A stretch of 64,000 nt of DNA from positions 4,114,501 through 4,178,500 of the forward strand of contig NZ_JAUSYD010000001.1 in NCBI RefSeq assembly GCF_030816615.1, read 5' to 3'. This DNA is from Streptomyces sp. B1I3 (GTDB lineage: Bacteria > Actinomycetota > Actinomycetes > Streptomycetales > Streptomycetaceae). Position 1 is the stretch's first letter, and every line of letters starts with the position of its first letter. The notes beneath the pieces were generated by a model, which was not told where the DNA came from, did no database searches, and saw only the letters and a list, made by a program, of their open reading frames with translations. Position numbers and translations under genes: made by a program. Shown here one piece after another: positions 49,136 through 57,710 of the stretch.

Positions 49136-49888
49136 GTGTCCGTCCCTCGTCGCCCGTATGCCCTTCTCGTAGCCCTGTTCCTGCTGGTCATCGGCTGCTC
49201 CGCCGGTGCGGCGAAGACGGCCTCGCCGCGTGTCGTGGCCGGTCCCGAGGCTTCGGCGGCTCCGTCACCCTCTCCGGTGGTCCTCGCCCCGCCCCGGAAG
49301 ATCCCGGGGCTGGGCCCGCTGACCAGAGTGCAGATCCCGGCCACCGCCAGGCAGGCCGTCGTGGTGACCGGACAGGGCCCGGACCTCAACCGCTCCTCGG
49401 TCGTGCTCTACACCCGCGACGATCCCGCACTGGGCTGGAGACCGGAGGCGGGACCATGGACCGCCCACAACGGCATGAAGGGCTGGACGGACCACCATGT
49501 GGCGAGCGATCTCCGCTCCCCCGTCGGGGTGTTCGGGCTCACCGACGCGGGCGGCCGTCTGCCGGACCCCGGTGCGCTCCTCCCGTACGACGAACAGTCG
49601 GGGTTCGACGTCAGCGGTGAGGGCTTCCTGGGCGAGCCGCTGGACGGCTCCTTCGACTACGTCGTCGCCATCAACTACAACCGCACCCCCGGTACGAGCC
49701 CGCTGGACCGCGACCGGCCGCTCGGCGAGGAGCGGGGCGGCGGCATCTGGCTCCACGTGGACCACGGCGGCCCCACCCAGGGCTGCGTCTCGCTTCCCGA
49801 GGACAGGATGAGGGACCTGCTGCGCACCCTGGACCCGGCGAAGTACCCGGTGATCGTCATGGGGGACGCCGCGTCGCTGGGTCGATGA
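49136..49888 (+). CDS. L,D-transpeptidase family lipoprotein
   Basis: A 250-residue exported protein. The N-terminal signal ends in LVIGC (cysteine 20), a lipobox, so it is probably lipid-anchored outside the membrane. A Pro/Ser linker precedes a YkuD-like catalytic domain with histidine in WLHVDHGGPTQGCVSLPED and the nucleophile cysteine in TQGCVS. Such enzymes form 3-3 cross-links or attach proteins to peptidoglycan. The GTG at 49136 has GAGGAG nine bases upstream; the longer frame from 49046 lacks a site. The usual arginine of the SxGCxR motif is replaced by leucine-proline context (VSLP). Confidence 0.82.
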   Translation: MSVPRRPYALLVALFLLVIGCSAGAAKTASPRVVAGPEASAAPSPSPVVLAPPRKIPGLGPLTRVQIPATARQAVVVTGQGPDLNRSSVVLYTRDDPALGWRPEAGPWTAHNGMKGWTDHHVASDLRSPVGVFGLTDAGGRLPDPGALLPYDEQSGFDVSGEGFLGEPLDGSFDYVVAINYNRTPGTSPLDRDRPLGEERGGGIWLHVDHGGPTQGCVSLPEDRMRDLLRTLDPAKYPVIVMGDAASLGR

Positions 49889-49898
49889 CCCCGTACGG

Positions 49899-49938
49899 AC
49901 GGAGGGCCCGGGACCGATACAGGTCCCGGGCCCTCCGT
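49899..49938. terminator. Bidirectional terminator between the L,D-transpeptidase gene and metG
   Basis: Perfect 17-bp inverted repeat, arms 49899-49915 and 49922-49938, loop GATACA, lying between convergent genes. Confidence 0.85.
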
Positions 49939-49950
49939 GCGTGACGGCGG

Positions 49951-51564
49951 TTACGCCGGCTTCTCCTCGAGGCGCGGGAAGAGCACCGCGCCCTTCGTCA
50001 CCGTCACGCCGACGGGCAGCCTGCCCCACCGGCCCGCGTCCTGGACCCGCTGGTCGGCCAGGGCGCCCAGGGACGCCTCGGCGCCCAGGGAATCCCACAG
50101 CTTCTGCGAGGTGTCCGGCATCACGGCGTTCAGCAGGACCGCGACACCGCGCAGCGACTCGGCCGCCGTGTACAGGATGGTCGCGAGCCGGGCCTGGCCC
50201 TCCGGCGACGTGTCCTTGGCCACCTTCCAGGGCTCCTGCTCGGTGATGTAGCCGTTGACCTGCTTCACGAAGTCGAAGATCGCCAGGATGCCGCCCTGGA
50301 AGTCCAGCTCCTCGCCGATCTTCCGGTCGGCGACGGCGACGGCCTCGGCCAGCCCTTCCTGGACCGCTCGCTCGGCGTCCCCGGCCGCCGTGGCCTCCGG
50401 GAGCGCGCCCCCGAAGTACTTGCCGACCATGGCCGCGACGCGCGAGGCGAGGTTGCCGTAGTCGTTGGCGAGCTCGGAGGTGTACCGGGCGCTGAAGTCC
50501 TCCCAGGAGAACGAGCCGTCACTGCCGTAGGCGATGGCCCGCAGGAAGTACCAGCGGTAGGCGTCCACGCCGAAGTGGGAGGTCAGGTCCTGGGGCTTGA
50601 TGCCGGTCAGGTTCGACTTCGACATCTTCTCGCCGCCGACCATCAGCCAGCCGTTGGCGACGACCTTGCCGGGCAGGGGCAGTCCCTGCGCCATCAGCAT
50701 GGCCGGCCAGATGACCGAGTGGAAGCGCAGGATGTCCTTGCCGATCAGGTGCACGTCCGCCGGGAAGGTGCTGTCGAACTTCTCCTGGTTGGCGCCGTAG
50801 CCCACCGCTGTCGCGTAGTTGAGCAGGGCGTCGATCCACACGTAGATGACGTGCTTCGGGTCCCACGGCACCGGGACGCCCCAGTCGAACGTGGAACGTG
50901 AGATCGACAGGTCCTGCAGGCCCTGCTTGACGAAGTTCACGATCTCGTTGCGCGCCGACTCGGGCTGGATGAAGCCCGGGTTGGCCGCGTAGAACTCCAT
51001 CAGCTTCGGGCCGTACTCGCTGAGCTTGAAGAAGTAGTTCTCCTCCTTGAGGATCTCCACCGGCTTCTTGTGGACCGGGCACAGCTTCGTGCCGTCCTCG
51101 GCCTCGATCAGGTCGCCGGGGAGTTTGTACTCCTCGCAGCCCACGCAGTACGGGCCCTCGTAGCCGCCCTTGTAGATCTGGTCCTTGTCGAACAGGTCCT
51201 GCACGAACTCCTGCACACGGTCGGTGTGCCGCTTCTCCGTCGTACGGATGAAGTCGTCGTTCGCGATGTCGAGGTGCTCCCAGAGGGGCTTCCAGGACTC
51301 CTCGACGAGCTTGTCGCACCAGGCCTGGGGCGTGACGTCGTTCGCCTCGGCCGTGCGCATGATCTTCTGACCGTGCTCGTCCGTGCCGGTGAGGTACCAC
51401 ACCTTCTCGCCGCGCTGACGGTGCCAGCGCGTGAGCACGTCGCCTGCGACGGTCGTATAGGCGTGGCCCAGGTGAGGAGCGTCGTTGACGTAGTAAATGG
51501 GGGTCGATACGTAGAAACTCTTCACGCCGTCGCCCCCTTGCTTCTCGGATCCAGTGGCCGCCAT
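49951..51564 (-). CDS. metG: Methionyl-tRNA synthetase
   Basis: A 537-residue class I synthetase. The HIGH motif is HLGH in NDAPHLGHAYTTV, a zinc knuckle is seen as YCVGCEEYKLPGDL...LCPVH, and KMSKS is present in GGEKMSKSNLTG. The length and the absence of a C-terminal tRNA-binding dimerisation domain place it in the short actinobacterial group. There is no Shine-Dalgarno sequence before ATG 51564; TAGGAT lies seven bases upstream on the coding strand, so a leaderless transcript is likely. It supplies Met-tRNA for initiation and elongation and appears to be the housekeeping enzyme. Confidence 0.94.
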   Translation of the reverse strand: MAATGSEKQGGDGVKSFYVSTPIYYVNDAPHLGHAYTTVAGDVLTRWHRQRGEKVWYLTGTDEHGQKIMRTAEANDVTPQAWCDKLVEESWKPLWEHLDIANDDFIRTTEKRHTDRVQEFVQDLFDKDQIYKGGYEGPYCVGCEEYKLPGDLIEAEDGTKLCPVHKKPVEILKEENYFFKLSEYGPKLMEFYAANPGFIQPESARNEIVNFVKQGLQDLSISRSTFDWGVPVPWDPKHVIYVWIDALLNYATAVGYGANQEKFDSTFPADVHLIGKDILRFHSVIWPAMLMAQGLPLPGKVVANGWLMVGGEKMSKSNLTGIKPQDLTSHFGVDAYRWYFLRAIAYGSDGSFSWEDFSARYTSELANDYGNLASRVAAMVGKYFGGALPEATAAGDAERAVQEGLAEAVAVADRKIGEELDFQGGILAIFDFVKQVNGYITEQEPWKVAKDTSPEGQARLATILYTAAESLRGVAVLLNAVMPDTSQKLWDSLGAEASLGALADQRVQDAGRWGRLPVGVTVTKGAVLFPRLEEKPA

Positions 51565-51916
51565 GGTCGAAATCCTAACGGTCCGTGGAAGATCCCCTCA
51601 CATCGATAAAGGCGGCTCACGACGCGGAGGGTTCCGCGGAACATGCTGCGCACCCCGCCGGCCACGCAGCGGGCCGCGATCCGGGTCCGGGCGGCGCTGC
51701 CGGCGGACGGGCCCTGGAGGTCCGCACACCGGACCCGTGGTCGCCCAGGGCGACGTCGGCGGTCCCTTCCGGCCGTTCCGGCGCGATGAGGGGTGGCCGG
51801 ACGGGCCGGGGCCCGGTCTGTCGCCCGTACGGTCGATCACGATGGCTCGCGGCCCACGGTCACGGCGGTGCCCGCTCCCGAGGGAGGGCTCGCCGTGACC
51901 GTACGGCTCCGGTGGA
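51565..51916. other. Noncoding stretch upstream of metG
   Basis: 352 bp between the metG start and the end of the VWA gene. No frame has convincing third-position bias. Apart from the metG -10 candidate (ATCCTA at 51572-51577 on the plus strand) I see nothing definite in it. Confidence 0.45.
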
Positions 51917-53548
51917 TCAGTCCCCGGCGACGATTCCGCGGGTGGCGGCCCAGGCGGGCAGTCCGGCGAGCACGGCCCTGTAGAACTTCGCGTCGGCGAC
52001 CTCGCGGGGCGCGGGGCCTGCGTGGAAGAACCCGGCGTTCTCGACGTCCAGCCTGCGCAGGAATTCGAAGGCCTTCGCGTCCTCGTCGCCGAACGCGACG
52101 AACTGGAAGAAAAGCGGCAGCCGTGCCGCGTCCGCCAGGGCCTGCCTGGCTGCCTGCTTGGCGTCCGGGGCCCCGTCCGTCTGGAAGATCACGAGTGCCG
52201 GTCCGGCCGCCCCGGACTTCTCGTAGTGCGCCACGACCTCCTCGACGGCCCGGTGGTAGTTGGTACGTCCCAGCCGGCCGAGGCCGGCGTGCAGCTCGTC
52301 GATCCGCCCCTCGTGCGCGCCGAGGTCGATGGCCCCGGTGCCGTCGATGTCGGTCGAGAAGAAGACGACGGGCACGGTGGCGTTCGCGTCCAGGTGCGCG
52401 GCCAGGGCCAGGGTGCGGTCGCCCAGGTGCTGGGCGCTGCCGTCCTTGTAGAACGGCCGCATGGACCCGGACCGGTCGAGGACGAGGTACACGGTGGCCC
52501 GCAGCCCGGTCAGTCCCTGGGTCTTGAGCGCGGTCTGCGCCGCCTTGTAGGGGGCGACGAGCTCGGGCGCGGCGGCCTTGACGCGGGCTTGGGTGACGGC
52601 GGGCCTGGGCGCGGGGGAGGGCTTGGCCTCGGCGGCTGCCTCGACCGGTGCCGGGGTGGGCCCGGTCGCCGGCTCTGCCGTCTCTGCCGTGGTCGGGGGC
52701 TCGGGCGCCGGCTCGGCGGCGGCCTCCCGGGCTTCCTCGGCCGCCTCCGGCTTCGGGGCCTCGTCGGTGACCTCCGGGGCGGCTTCGGCAGCCGTATCCG
52801 GCTCGGCCTCGGCCTCGATCTCCGCGCGCGCAGGCGCGGCAGCGGCCTCGGCGGCGGGCTCCTGCTCGGTCTCGGCGTCCGAAGTCGTGTCGGCGTCCGG
52901 GGTCGTGTCGGCGGAGACGGCCGGGTCGTCAGCCGCAGCCGCAGTCGTCCCGGACGGTGCCTCCACCGGTGCCTCGGACGGTGCCTTCGGCGCGTCGGCC
53001 TCCGCGTCCGGCTCGCTCGTCGGCGCGTCGGCCTCGGCGTCCGTACCGGCCTTCGCTTCGCCGGCCCCGGCGTCCGCGACGGGCTCCGGCTCCGCTTCCG
53101 TCTCCGGCTCCGGGTCCATGTCGATCGTGATCGGCGTGACGACGGCGGGCTCCGGCGTGACGGTGGCGTCCGCCGTCTCCGGGTCCGCCTTCGTCTCCGC
53201 CTTCTTCGTGTCCGCGTCGGCCTTCCTGGCATCCGGGTCCGGCCCCTGGGCCGGAACCGTCGGCGCGGGTGCGGAGGCCGACGGGGACGCGGACGTGGCG
53301 GCTGCCTTGTCGAAGGCCGCCGCCACCAGGTCCGAGGCCGGTCCGCCCTCACGCGCGTCGGTGGACCGGTCCGAGGAGAGGGAGGCCGGGGCCGATACCG
53401 AGGCCTTCGCGGGCTCGGCTGCCGAAGGGGTCTCCGGCTCCGGCTCCGTGGGCTGGGTGCGATCGGCCTGGGGCGGGACGGTGGCCGTGGTCGGCTCGTC
53501 CTGCTCCGTGCGGCCGAACACCTTGCGCAGCAAGCTCCGAATGCCCAT
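51917..53548 (-). CDS. VWA-domain protein with long acidic Ala/Pro/Glu-rich linker
   Basis: A 543-residue protein. It begins with a short conserved basic segment (MGIRSLLRKVFGRTEQDEP). Residues about 20-325 are low-complexity, dominated by Ala, Glu, Pro, Thr and Asp with many EPEPE/EAEA runs. The C-terminal 200 residues form a von Willebrand A domain of the TerF/TerY type: VYLVLDRSGSMRPFYKDGSAQHLGDRTLALAAHLD contains the MIDAS DRSGS, with FFSTDIDGTG and FQTDGAPD later. No tellurite-resistance genes lie beside it. ATG 53548 is preceded by a weak AAAGG; 53566 is an alternative. Cytoplasmic location is likely. Confidence 0.84.
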   Translation of the reverse strand: MGIRSLLRKVFGRTEQDEPTTATVPPQADRTQPTEPEPETPSAAEPAKASVSAPASLSSDRSTDAREGGPASDLVAAAFDKAAATSASPSASAPAPTVPAQGPDPDARKADADTKKAETKADPETADATVTPEPAVVTPITIDMDPEPETEAEPEPVADAGAGEAKAGTDAEADAPTSEPDAEADAPKAPSEAPVEAPSGTTAAAADDPAVSADTTPDADTTSDAETEQEPAAEAAAAPARAEIEAEAEPDTAAEAAPEVTDEAPKPEAAEEAREAAAEPAPEPPTTAETAEPATGPTPAPVEAAAEAKPSPAPRPAVTQARVKAAAPELVAPYKAAQTALKTQGLTGLRATVYLVLDRSGSMRPFYKDGSAQHLGDRTLALAAHLDANATVPVVFFSTDIDGTGAIDLGAHEGRIDELHAGLGRLGRTNYHRAVEEVVAHYEKSGAAGPALVIFQTDGAPDAKQAARQALADAARLPLFFQFVAFGDEDAKAFEFLRRLDVENAGFFHAGPAPREVADAKFYRAVLAGLPAWAATRGIVAGD

Positions 53549-54169
53549 GGGCGAGGCCTTTCGCATGAGTTGGGTGCGATTAATGTCCGTACTGCGGGAA
53601 TTGCTCCCTGGCCAGGGCGGATACGTAAGGTTAGCGGCCGGATCCGGCCGTTCGGTGGCGCGGCCCGCCCCGCGTCGAGCGGCTCCGGTAACGGACTCTC
53701 CCACACCGGCGGACCCGGACTTCACCCGCCGTTCGCCGCCGGTCCCACGCATCGCGTGGATGCGCACCTACCGTCACGCGGGACGGAAGGGGCGAAGACG
53801 TGCGCGGTCTGCTGCCGCTCATCGGCCGGCACCCGGGTGGACGCTCTGCGCCGACCTGCCGCCACCGCCGAGTTCGTCCCCGGGCAGCGGATGAAGCAGG
53901 GCAACCGGCGGGCCGCCCCCGAGCACACCCTCACGCTGCTGGACGAGGGCGCGCCGAACGCCGCCCAACTGACCGGCGACGTCGTGCCCGCCGCGGAGTC
54001 CGACGGGTCGGGCAAGCCGCCCTCCGGCGGCGAGTTCGACGGCAGCGGTGTCCGGATCCCGCTCGTCACGGGAGCCCCGCCGCATGGGTAGCGTGACCGG
54101 CCGGTGCACCTGATGCCCACTCAGGCATGCGGGCCGGCACATACGCGCACACTCACGAAGGGCCGTCAC
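53549..54169. other. 621-bp region with one possible small or decayed gene
   Basis: Between the divergent VWA and secreted-protein genes. The VWA promoter should lie at its left end. The section 53800-54091 carries coding-like third-position bias in two successive plus-strand frames (see the separate entry); the rest shows nothing recognisable. Confidence 0.4.
53837..54091 (+). CDS. Possible small or frameshifted gene, unrecognised
   Basis: From about 53837 to the TAG at 54091 one frame has almost only G or C at third positions, like a real Streptomyces gene. The 84-residue product (VDALRRPAATAEF, MKQGNRRAAPEHTLTLLDEG, ending VTGAPPHG) is hydrophilic and not recognised. A GTG at 53800 with an excellent GGAAGGGG seven bases upstream opens a different frame (MRGLLPLIGRHPG) that also has coding-like bias for about 35 bases, as if a single-base shift near 53836 had broken one gene. 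It may equally be an intact short gene starting at 53837 or 53891. Confidence 0.35.
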   Translation: MDALRRPAATAEFVPGQRMKQGNRRAAPEHTLTLLDEGAPNAAQLTGDVVPAAESDGSGKPPSGGEFDGSGVRIPLVTGAPPHG

Positions 54170-55849
54170 ATGGGACGAACACCCCGCAGAGCACGCCTCG
54201 CGGCCTGCGCCGTGGCAGCGGGAGCACTGTTGTCCGCGCTGGTACCGGCCGCAGGGGCGGCCGCCACGGCCCCACACTCCTCCCCGCCCGCGGCGGCCGA
54301 CGATCCCGTACCCGGCCACGAGGGCATGCCCGACGACGGCTTCGCGGACGAGCCCGAGGGCGAGCAGGACGACCTGGCCGGACCGGCGGCGGCTCCCTCC
54401 GCCCGGGAGAGCGCCGGGCTGCAGGCCGCGCCCGTTCCCGGCCGGGCAGGTGACTTCCGGCTGGCAGCCGGTACCGGCCTGTCCGGGCTGGTGGGTGACC
54501 TCGGCGCCGCGCTGCCGAAGCAGGGCCTGACCGAGCTCATGGAGCAGGCCAACCGAAACGCCGACTGGAACACCGACTGCGGAGACACGGGTATTTACGG
54601 CCCCGACCTGGTGGCCGCGCCCCGCGTCTGCTGGGAGGACGACGACGCCACCTCGTCCGAATGGGTCCCTCAGGCCATCACCGGCGTCTCGGACGCACAG
54701 GAGGACGAGGACTGGGGCACGTCGAACGCCGAGCCCCTGGCCGTCGGGGGGTACGACGCGGTGAACCCGGGCCGCAGCGACTACGCGGAGAACCGCGACA
54801 ACTGCCTCGGGGGTTCCGCGTCGGACGCCTGCAACGAGAAGGGCATCCGGGTCAGCTTCTTCAACCAGGCGACGAAGAAGTACCGCCACGTGCTACTCGT
54901 CTGGCCCTACGTCAACTCCAAGGACCACATCTCCTTCGACGCCCTGCACGCGAGCGAGGGCACGTGCACCGCGGCCTCCGGCGTGACGGCCTCCTGCAAG
55001 GCGCAGAACGGCATCCACGCGGGTGGAATGGTCTGGTACGGCAACTACCTGTACGTCGCGGACACCGCCAACGGCATGCGCGTCTTCGATCTGCGCAAGA
55101 TCATGGACCTCAACCCCGACGACGACGCCGCCGTCGACGATCCCACGCCGGACGGCCTGGTCAGCGACGTCCAGGACAAGAAGCGGATCGGCCGTCAGAG
55201 CAACGTCTGGTACGGATACGGCTACCGGTACGTGATGCCCCAGATCGCCACCCTGAACTTCACCACGGCGAAGAACGGCGGCACCACCAGCGGGAACCAG
55301 TGCTACGCCACCGGCCGTCCGAAGGCCTCCTACATCTCGCTGGACCGGACGGACACGGACCACCTGATCCTCGGTGAGTACTGCAACACCAACAACGGGG
55401 GGACCAGCCCCGGCCGGGTCGCCACCTACCCCATGAGCGCGCTCACGGCGGCCGTGGAAGGCGCTTCAGGGACGGCCGCCGCCGCAGACCTCGCCTACGG
55501 GCTGCCGGGCGACGGCGAGTTCGGCGGCGAGAAGCTCTGGCACAAGATCCAGGGCGTCACGCGCTACGAGGGCACGTGGTACTTCCACCGCAGCAACGGC
55601 TACGACAACGGGCGGCTCCTCCAGGCCACCCCGCAGTCGGTCGACGGCACGACCCGGCTCGTCGGCAACCCGAAGATCCTGCAGAGCGCCTTCGGCCCGG
55701 AGGACCTGTACCTCGCGCACGGCCGGGGCGACGGACTCACCCCGAAGCTGTGGTCGCTGAGTGAGCACGCGCCGAGCAGGTGCGGCGTCTGCAAGCGTGA
55801 GCTGTACAGCTACGAGATGAGCGATGTCATCGGCGGCTTCGGCTCCTGA
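54170..55849 (+). CDS. Large secreted protein of unknown function
   Basis: A 559-residue exported protein. The signal peptide covers about residues 1-33 (RRARLAACAVAAGALLSALVPAAGAAA). An acidic Pro/Ala linker (about 35-100) precedes a globular region rich in aromatic residues and cysteines, with motifs such as MEQANRNADWNTDCGDTGIYGP, GGMVWYGNYLYVADTANGMRVFDL and MPQIATLNFT. The YVADTANGMRVFDL stretch resembles a beta-propeller blade, so a propeller fold is possible. Similar proteins are widespread in streptomycetes but uncharacterised as far as I know. GAAGGG seven bases before ATG 54170 decides the start. Confidence 0.78.
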   Translation: MGRTPRRARLAACAVAAGALLSALVPAAGAAATAPHSSPPAAADDPVPGHEGMPDDGFADEPEGEQDDLAGPAAAPSARESAGLQAAPVPGRAGDFRLAAGTGLSGLVGDLGAALPKQGLTELMEQANRNADWNTDCGDTGIYGPDLVAAPRVCWEDDDATSSEWVPQAITGVSDAQEDEDWGTSNAEPLAVGGYDAVNPGRSDYAENRDNCLGGSASDACNEKGIRVSFFNQATKKYRHVLLVWPYVNSKDHISFDALHASEGTCTAASGVTASCKAQNGIHAGGMVWYGNYLYVADTANGMRVFDLRKIMDLNPDDDAAVDDPTPDGLVSDVQDKKRIGRQSNVWYGYGYRYVMPQIATLNFTTAKNGGTTSGNQCYATGRPKASYISLDRTDTDHLILGEYCNTNNGGTSPGRVATYPMSALTAAVEGASGTAAAADLAYGLPGDGEFGGEKLWHKIQGVTRYEGTWYFHRSNGYDNGRLLQATPQSVDGTTRLVGNPKILQSAFGPEDLYLAHGRGDGLTPKLWSLSEHAPSRCGVCKRELYSYEMSDVIGGFGS

Positions 55850-55888
55850 CCTCACGCCGGGGCGCCTCACCGGACTACAGTCGGTTCC

Positions 55889-56290
55889 ATGGTTTCCGGT
55901 GAGGCGCCGCAGGCGGAGGGAAGCGTCCGGGTCGACGTCTGGATCTGGTCGGTCCGGCTGACGAAGACGCGGTCGCAGGCGGCCGCCGCCTGCCGGGCGG
56001 GGCATGTTCGGGTCAACGGCGAGCGGGCCAAGCCCGCCCAGGCGCTGCACACGGGAGACGAGGTGCGCCTCCGGCACGCGGGCCGGGACCGGATCGTCGT
56101 CGTGTCGAAGATCGTGAAGAAGCGCGTCGGGCCGCCGGTGGCGGTGGAGTGCTTCGTCGACAACAGTCCGCCCCCGCCGCCGCGCGAGGCGGTTCTCCAG
56201 GTCCCGGTCCGCGACCGGGGCGCGGGCCGCCCGACCAAGCGGGACCGCCGGGAGCTGGAACGGCTCCAGGACCGGTGGGACAAGCCCTGA
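55889..56290 (+). CDS. RNA-binding S4 domain protein (Hsp15/HslR-like)
   Basis: A 133-residue protein. The S4 fold is seen at about residues 14-60: VRVDVWIWSVRLTKTRSQAAAACRAGHVRVNGERAKPAQALHTGDEVRL, followed by a strand and a basic tail (GAGRPTKRDRRELERLQDRWDKP), as in Hsp15, which rescues stalled 50S subunits carrying peptidyl-tRNA. ATG 55889 has no Shine-Dalgarno sequence but TACAGT seven bases upstream, matching a leaderless promoter. It converges with a frameshifted DUF2630 gene ten bases after its stop. Confidence 0.86.
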   Translation: MVSGEAPQAEGSVRVDVWIWSVRLTKTRSQAAAACRAGHVRVNGERAKPAQALHTGDEVRLRHAGRDRIVVVSKIVKKRVGPPVAVECFVDNSPPPPPREAVLQVPVRDRGAGRPTKRDRRELERLQDRWDKP

Positions 56291-56299
56291 CGGGGCTGA

Positions 56300-56543
56300 T
56301 CAGCTCTCGTACCCCTCCACCTCGTCGGCGGGACGGACCCTCGCCGCCGACGGGTCCTCCCCGTACTCACTGAGTGCGCGACGCTGCCTCAGCAGGTCCC
56401 AGCACTGGTCCAGCCGGACCTCGACCTCCCGCAGCCGTGCCCGCTCCTCGGGGGAGAGTCCGTCCACGGTCGAGCGGGAGCGCAGGTCGCGCTCCTCCGG
56501 AGACCAGCTCGTCGATGCTCTCGAAGATGTCCTGGTCGCCCAT
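56300..56543 (-). pseudogene. DUF2630 family gene interrupted by a one-base frameshift
   Basis: The frame from ATG 56543 reads MGDQDIFESIDELVS and then departs into nonsense; the neighbouring frame resumes with EERDLRSRSTVDGLSPEERARLREVEVRLDQCWDLLRQRRAL and ends GYES at 56300. Joined, they give an 80-residue DUF2630 protein whose LDQCWDLLRQRRA motif is diagnostic. The shift is explained by one extra base in the GG/CC run near 56496-56500 (minus strand TCCGGAGGAG instead of TCCGAGGAG). Function of DUF2630 is unknown. It may be a real mutation or a sequencing error. Confidence 0.8.
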
Positions 56544-56646
56544 GTGCCTCTCCCGGGTCGGTGTACGGCGGTTCCTTCGGGTTCCTGCGGCGCCGTCGGT
56601 TTTCCTGCGGTCGCGTCGGGTGTCCTGCGGGGGCGTGTCCGTCGGT

Positions 56647-57588
56647 TCAGATGGTGAAGACGGTCTTCCCCCGCGCGCCGCCCGCACGGTTCTGGACCAG
56701 TGCCTGTGGGGCCTTCTCCAGAGGGAGCTCCATGTCGACGGGCACGCTCAGCTCCCCGCACGCGGCCGCGGCGGCCAGCTCGTCGAGCAGGCCGGCCGTC
56801 GGGGCGAACCGGAAGTCGACCCAGGCGACGCCCGCCGGTGCGGCGGCCCCGCGGGTGGTGACCGCGACACCGCCCTCACGCACCAGGGCGGCATGTGCGG
56901 CGAAGGCGGCCGGACGGGTGGACACCAGGTCGACGAGGGCGTCCACCCCGCCCGGGTACAGCTCCTTCACCGCCGCGTCCAGCGTCCCGTCGGCGAGGCT
57001 CGTGTCGATGGTGGCCGTGGCCCCGAGCGCCTTCATCCGTCTGCCCTCGTCGCCCCGTACCGCCGCGACGACCGTGATGCCGCGAGCTGCGGCCAGCTGC
57101 GTCAGGAAGCTCCCGACTCCGCCCGCCGCACCGACGACCAGCAGGCTCAGGCCGCTGCGTACCGCCGTGCCTCCCAGGATCTGGGCGGCGGTCCCCCCGG
57201 CCGTCGGGAGCGCGGCGGCGAGTTGGAGCGGCAGGTCGCGCGGAACATGGGTGATCGGGGAGTTCTGAGGGACGCACACGTACTCGCTGTAGGCCCCGCA
57301 CCGCCCCGGAGGCGTCACCGTCACCCGGCCGAAGACGGGGTCGCCGACCCGGAACGGGTTCTCACCGGGGCCGATCATGTCCACCCGGCCCGCGAAGTCG
57401 GCTCCCAGGATCAGCGGGTACGCCGAGGAGCCGGCCCCGTCCGGGGCCCGGTCGCAGATCTGCCGGTCGAGCGGGTTGAGCGCCGCGTACTCGACCTTCA
57501 CGCGCACCTCACCCACACCGGGGTCCGGCTTCGGCACCTCGACGGGGCACGGCTCCGCACCGAACGCGCTGACAGCGATGGCTCGCAT
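56647..57588 (-). CDS. NADP-dependent zinc-independent alcohol dehydrogenase/quinone oxidoreductase family protein
   Basis: A 313-residue MDR-family oxidoreductase. It has the GroES-like half (VKVEYAALNPLDRQICDRAPDG, LILGADFAGRV) and the nucleotide-binding segment VVGAAGGVGSFLTQLAAARG. Zinc ligands are not evident. It is related to, but clearly distinct from, the quinone oxidoreductase at 13686. The open frame to 58065 is too long; ATG 57588 (MRAIAVSAFG) with AGAGG nine bases upstream begins the family domain. Substrate unknown. The membrane protein gene follows upstream on the same strand with a 122-bp gap. Confidence 0.84.
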   Translation of the reverse strand: MRAIAVSAFGAEPCPVEVPKPDPGVGEVRVKVEYAALNPLDRQICDRAPDGAGSSAYPLILGADFAGRVDMIGPGENPFRVGDPVFGRVTVTPPGRCGAYSEYVCVPQNSPITHVPRDLPLQLAAALPTAGGTAAQILGGTAVRSGLSLLVVGAAGGVGSFLTQLAAARGITVVAAVRGDEGRRMKALGATATIDTSLADGTLDAAVKELYPGGVDALVDLVSTRPAAFAAHAALVREGGVAVTTRGAAAPAGVAWVDFRFAPTAGLLDELAAAAACGELSVPVDMELPLEKAPQALVQNRAGGARGKTVFTI

Positions 57589-57710
57589 ACGGCCGGCCTC
57601 TCGGTCGCCCCCGACTCTCTCGCATCCACTCTCGCCCGGCCCACGCACCCGCGCACGTCGGGCCCCCGGCCCACACACCCGCGCTGCCCGGCCCCCGGCA
57701 CCCGCTTCCC

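Noticed and set aside
51585..51983. A 132-codon plus-strand frame upstream of metG
   Set aside because: Poor third-position bias, no ribosome-binding site, and overlap with the VWA gene end.
52022..54091. A 689-codon plus-strand frame opposite the VWA gene
   Set aside because: Mostly a shadow of the low-complexity VWA region. Only its last 85 codons look independently coding and are listed separately.
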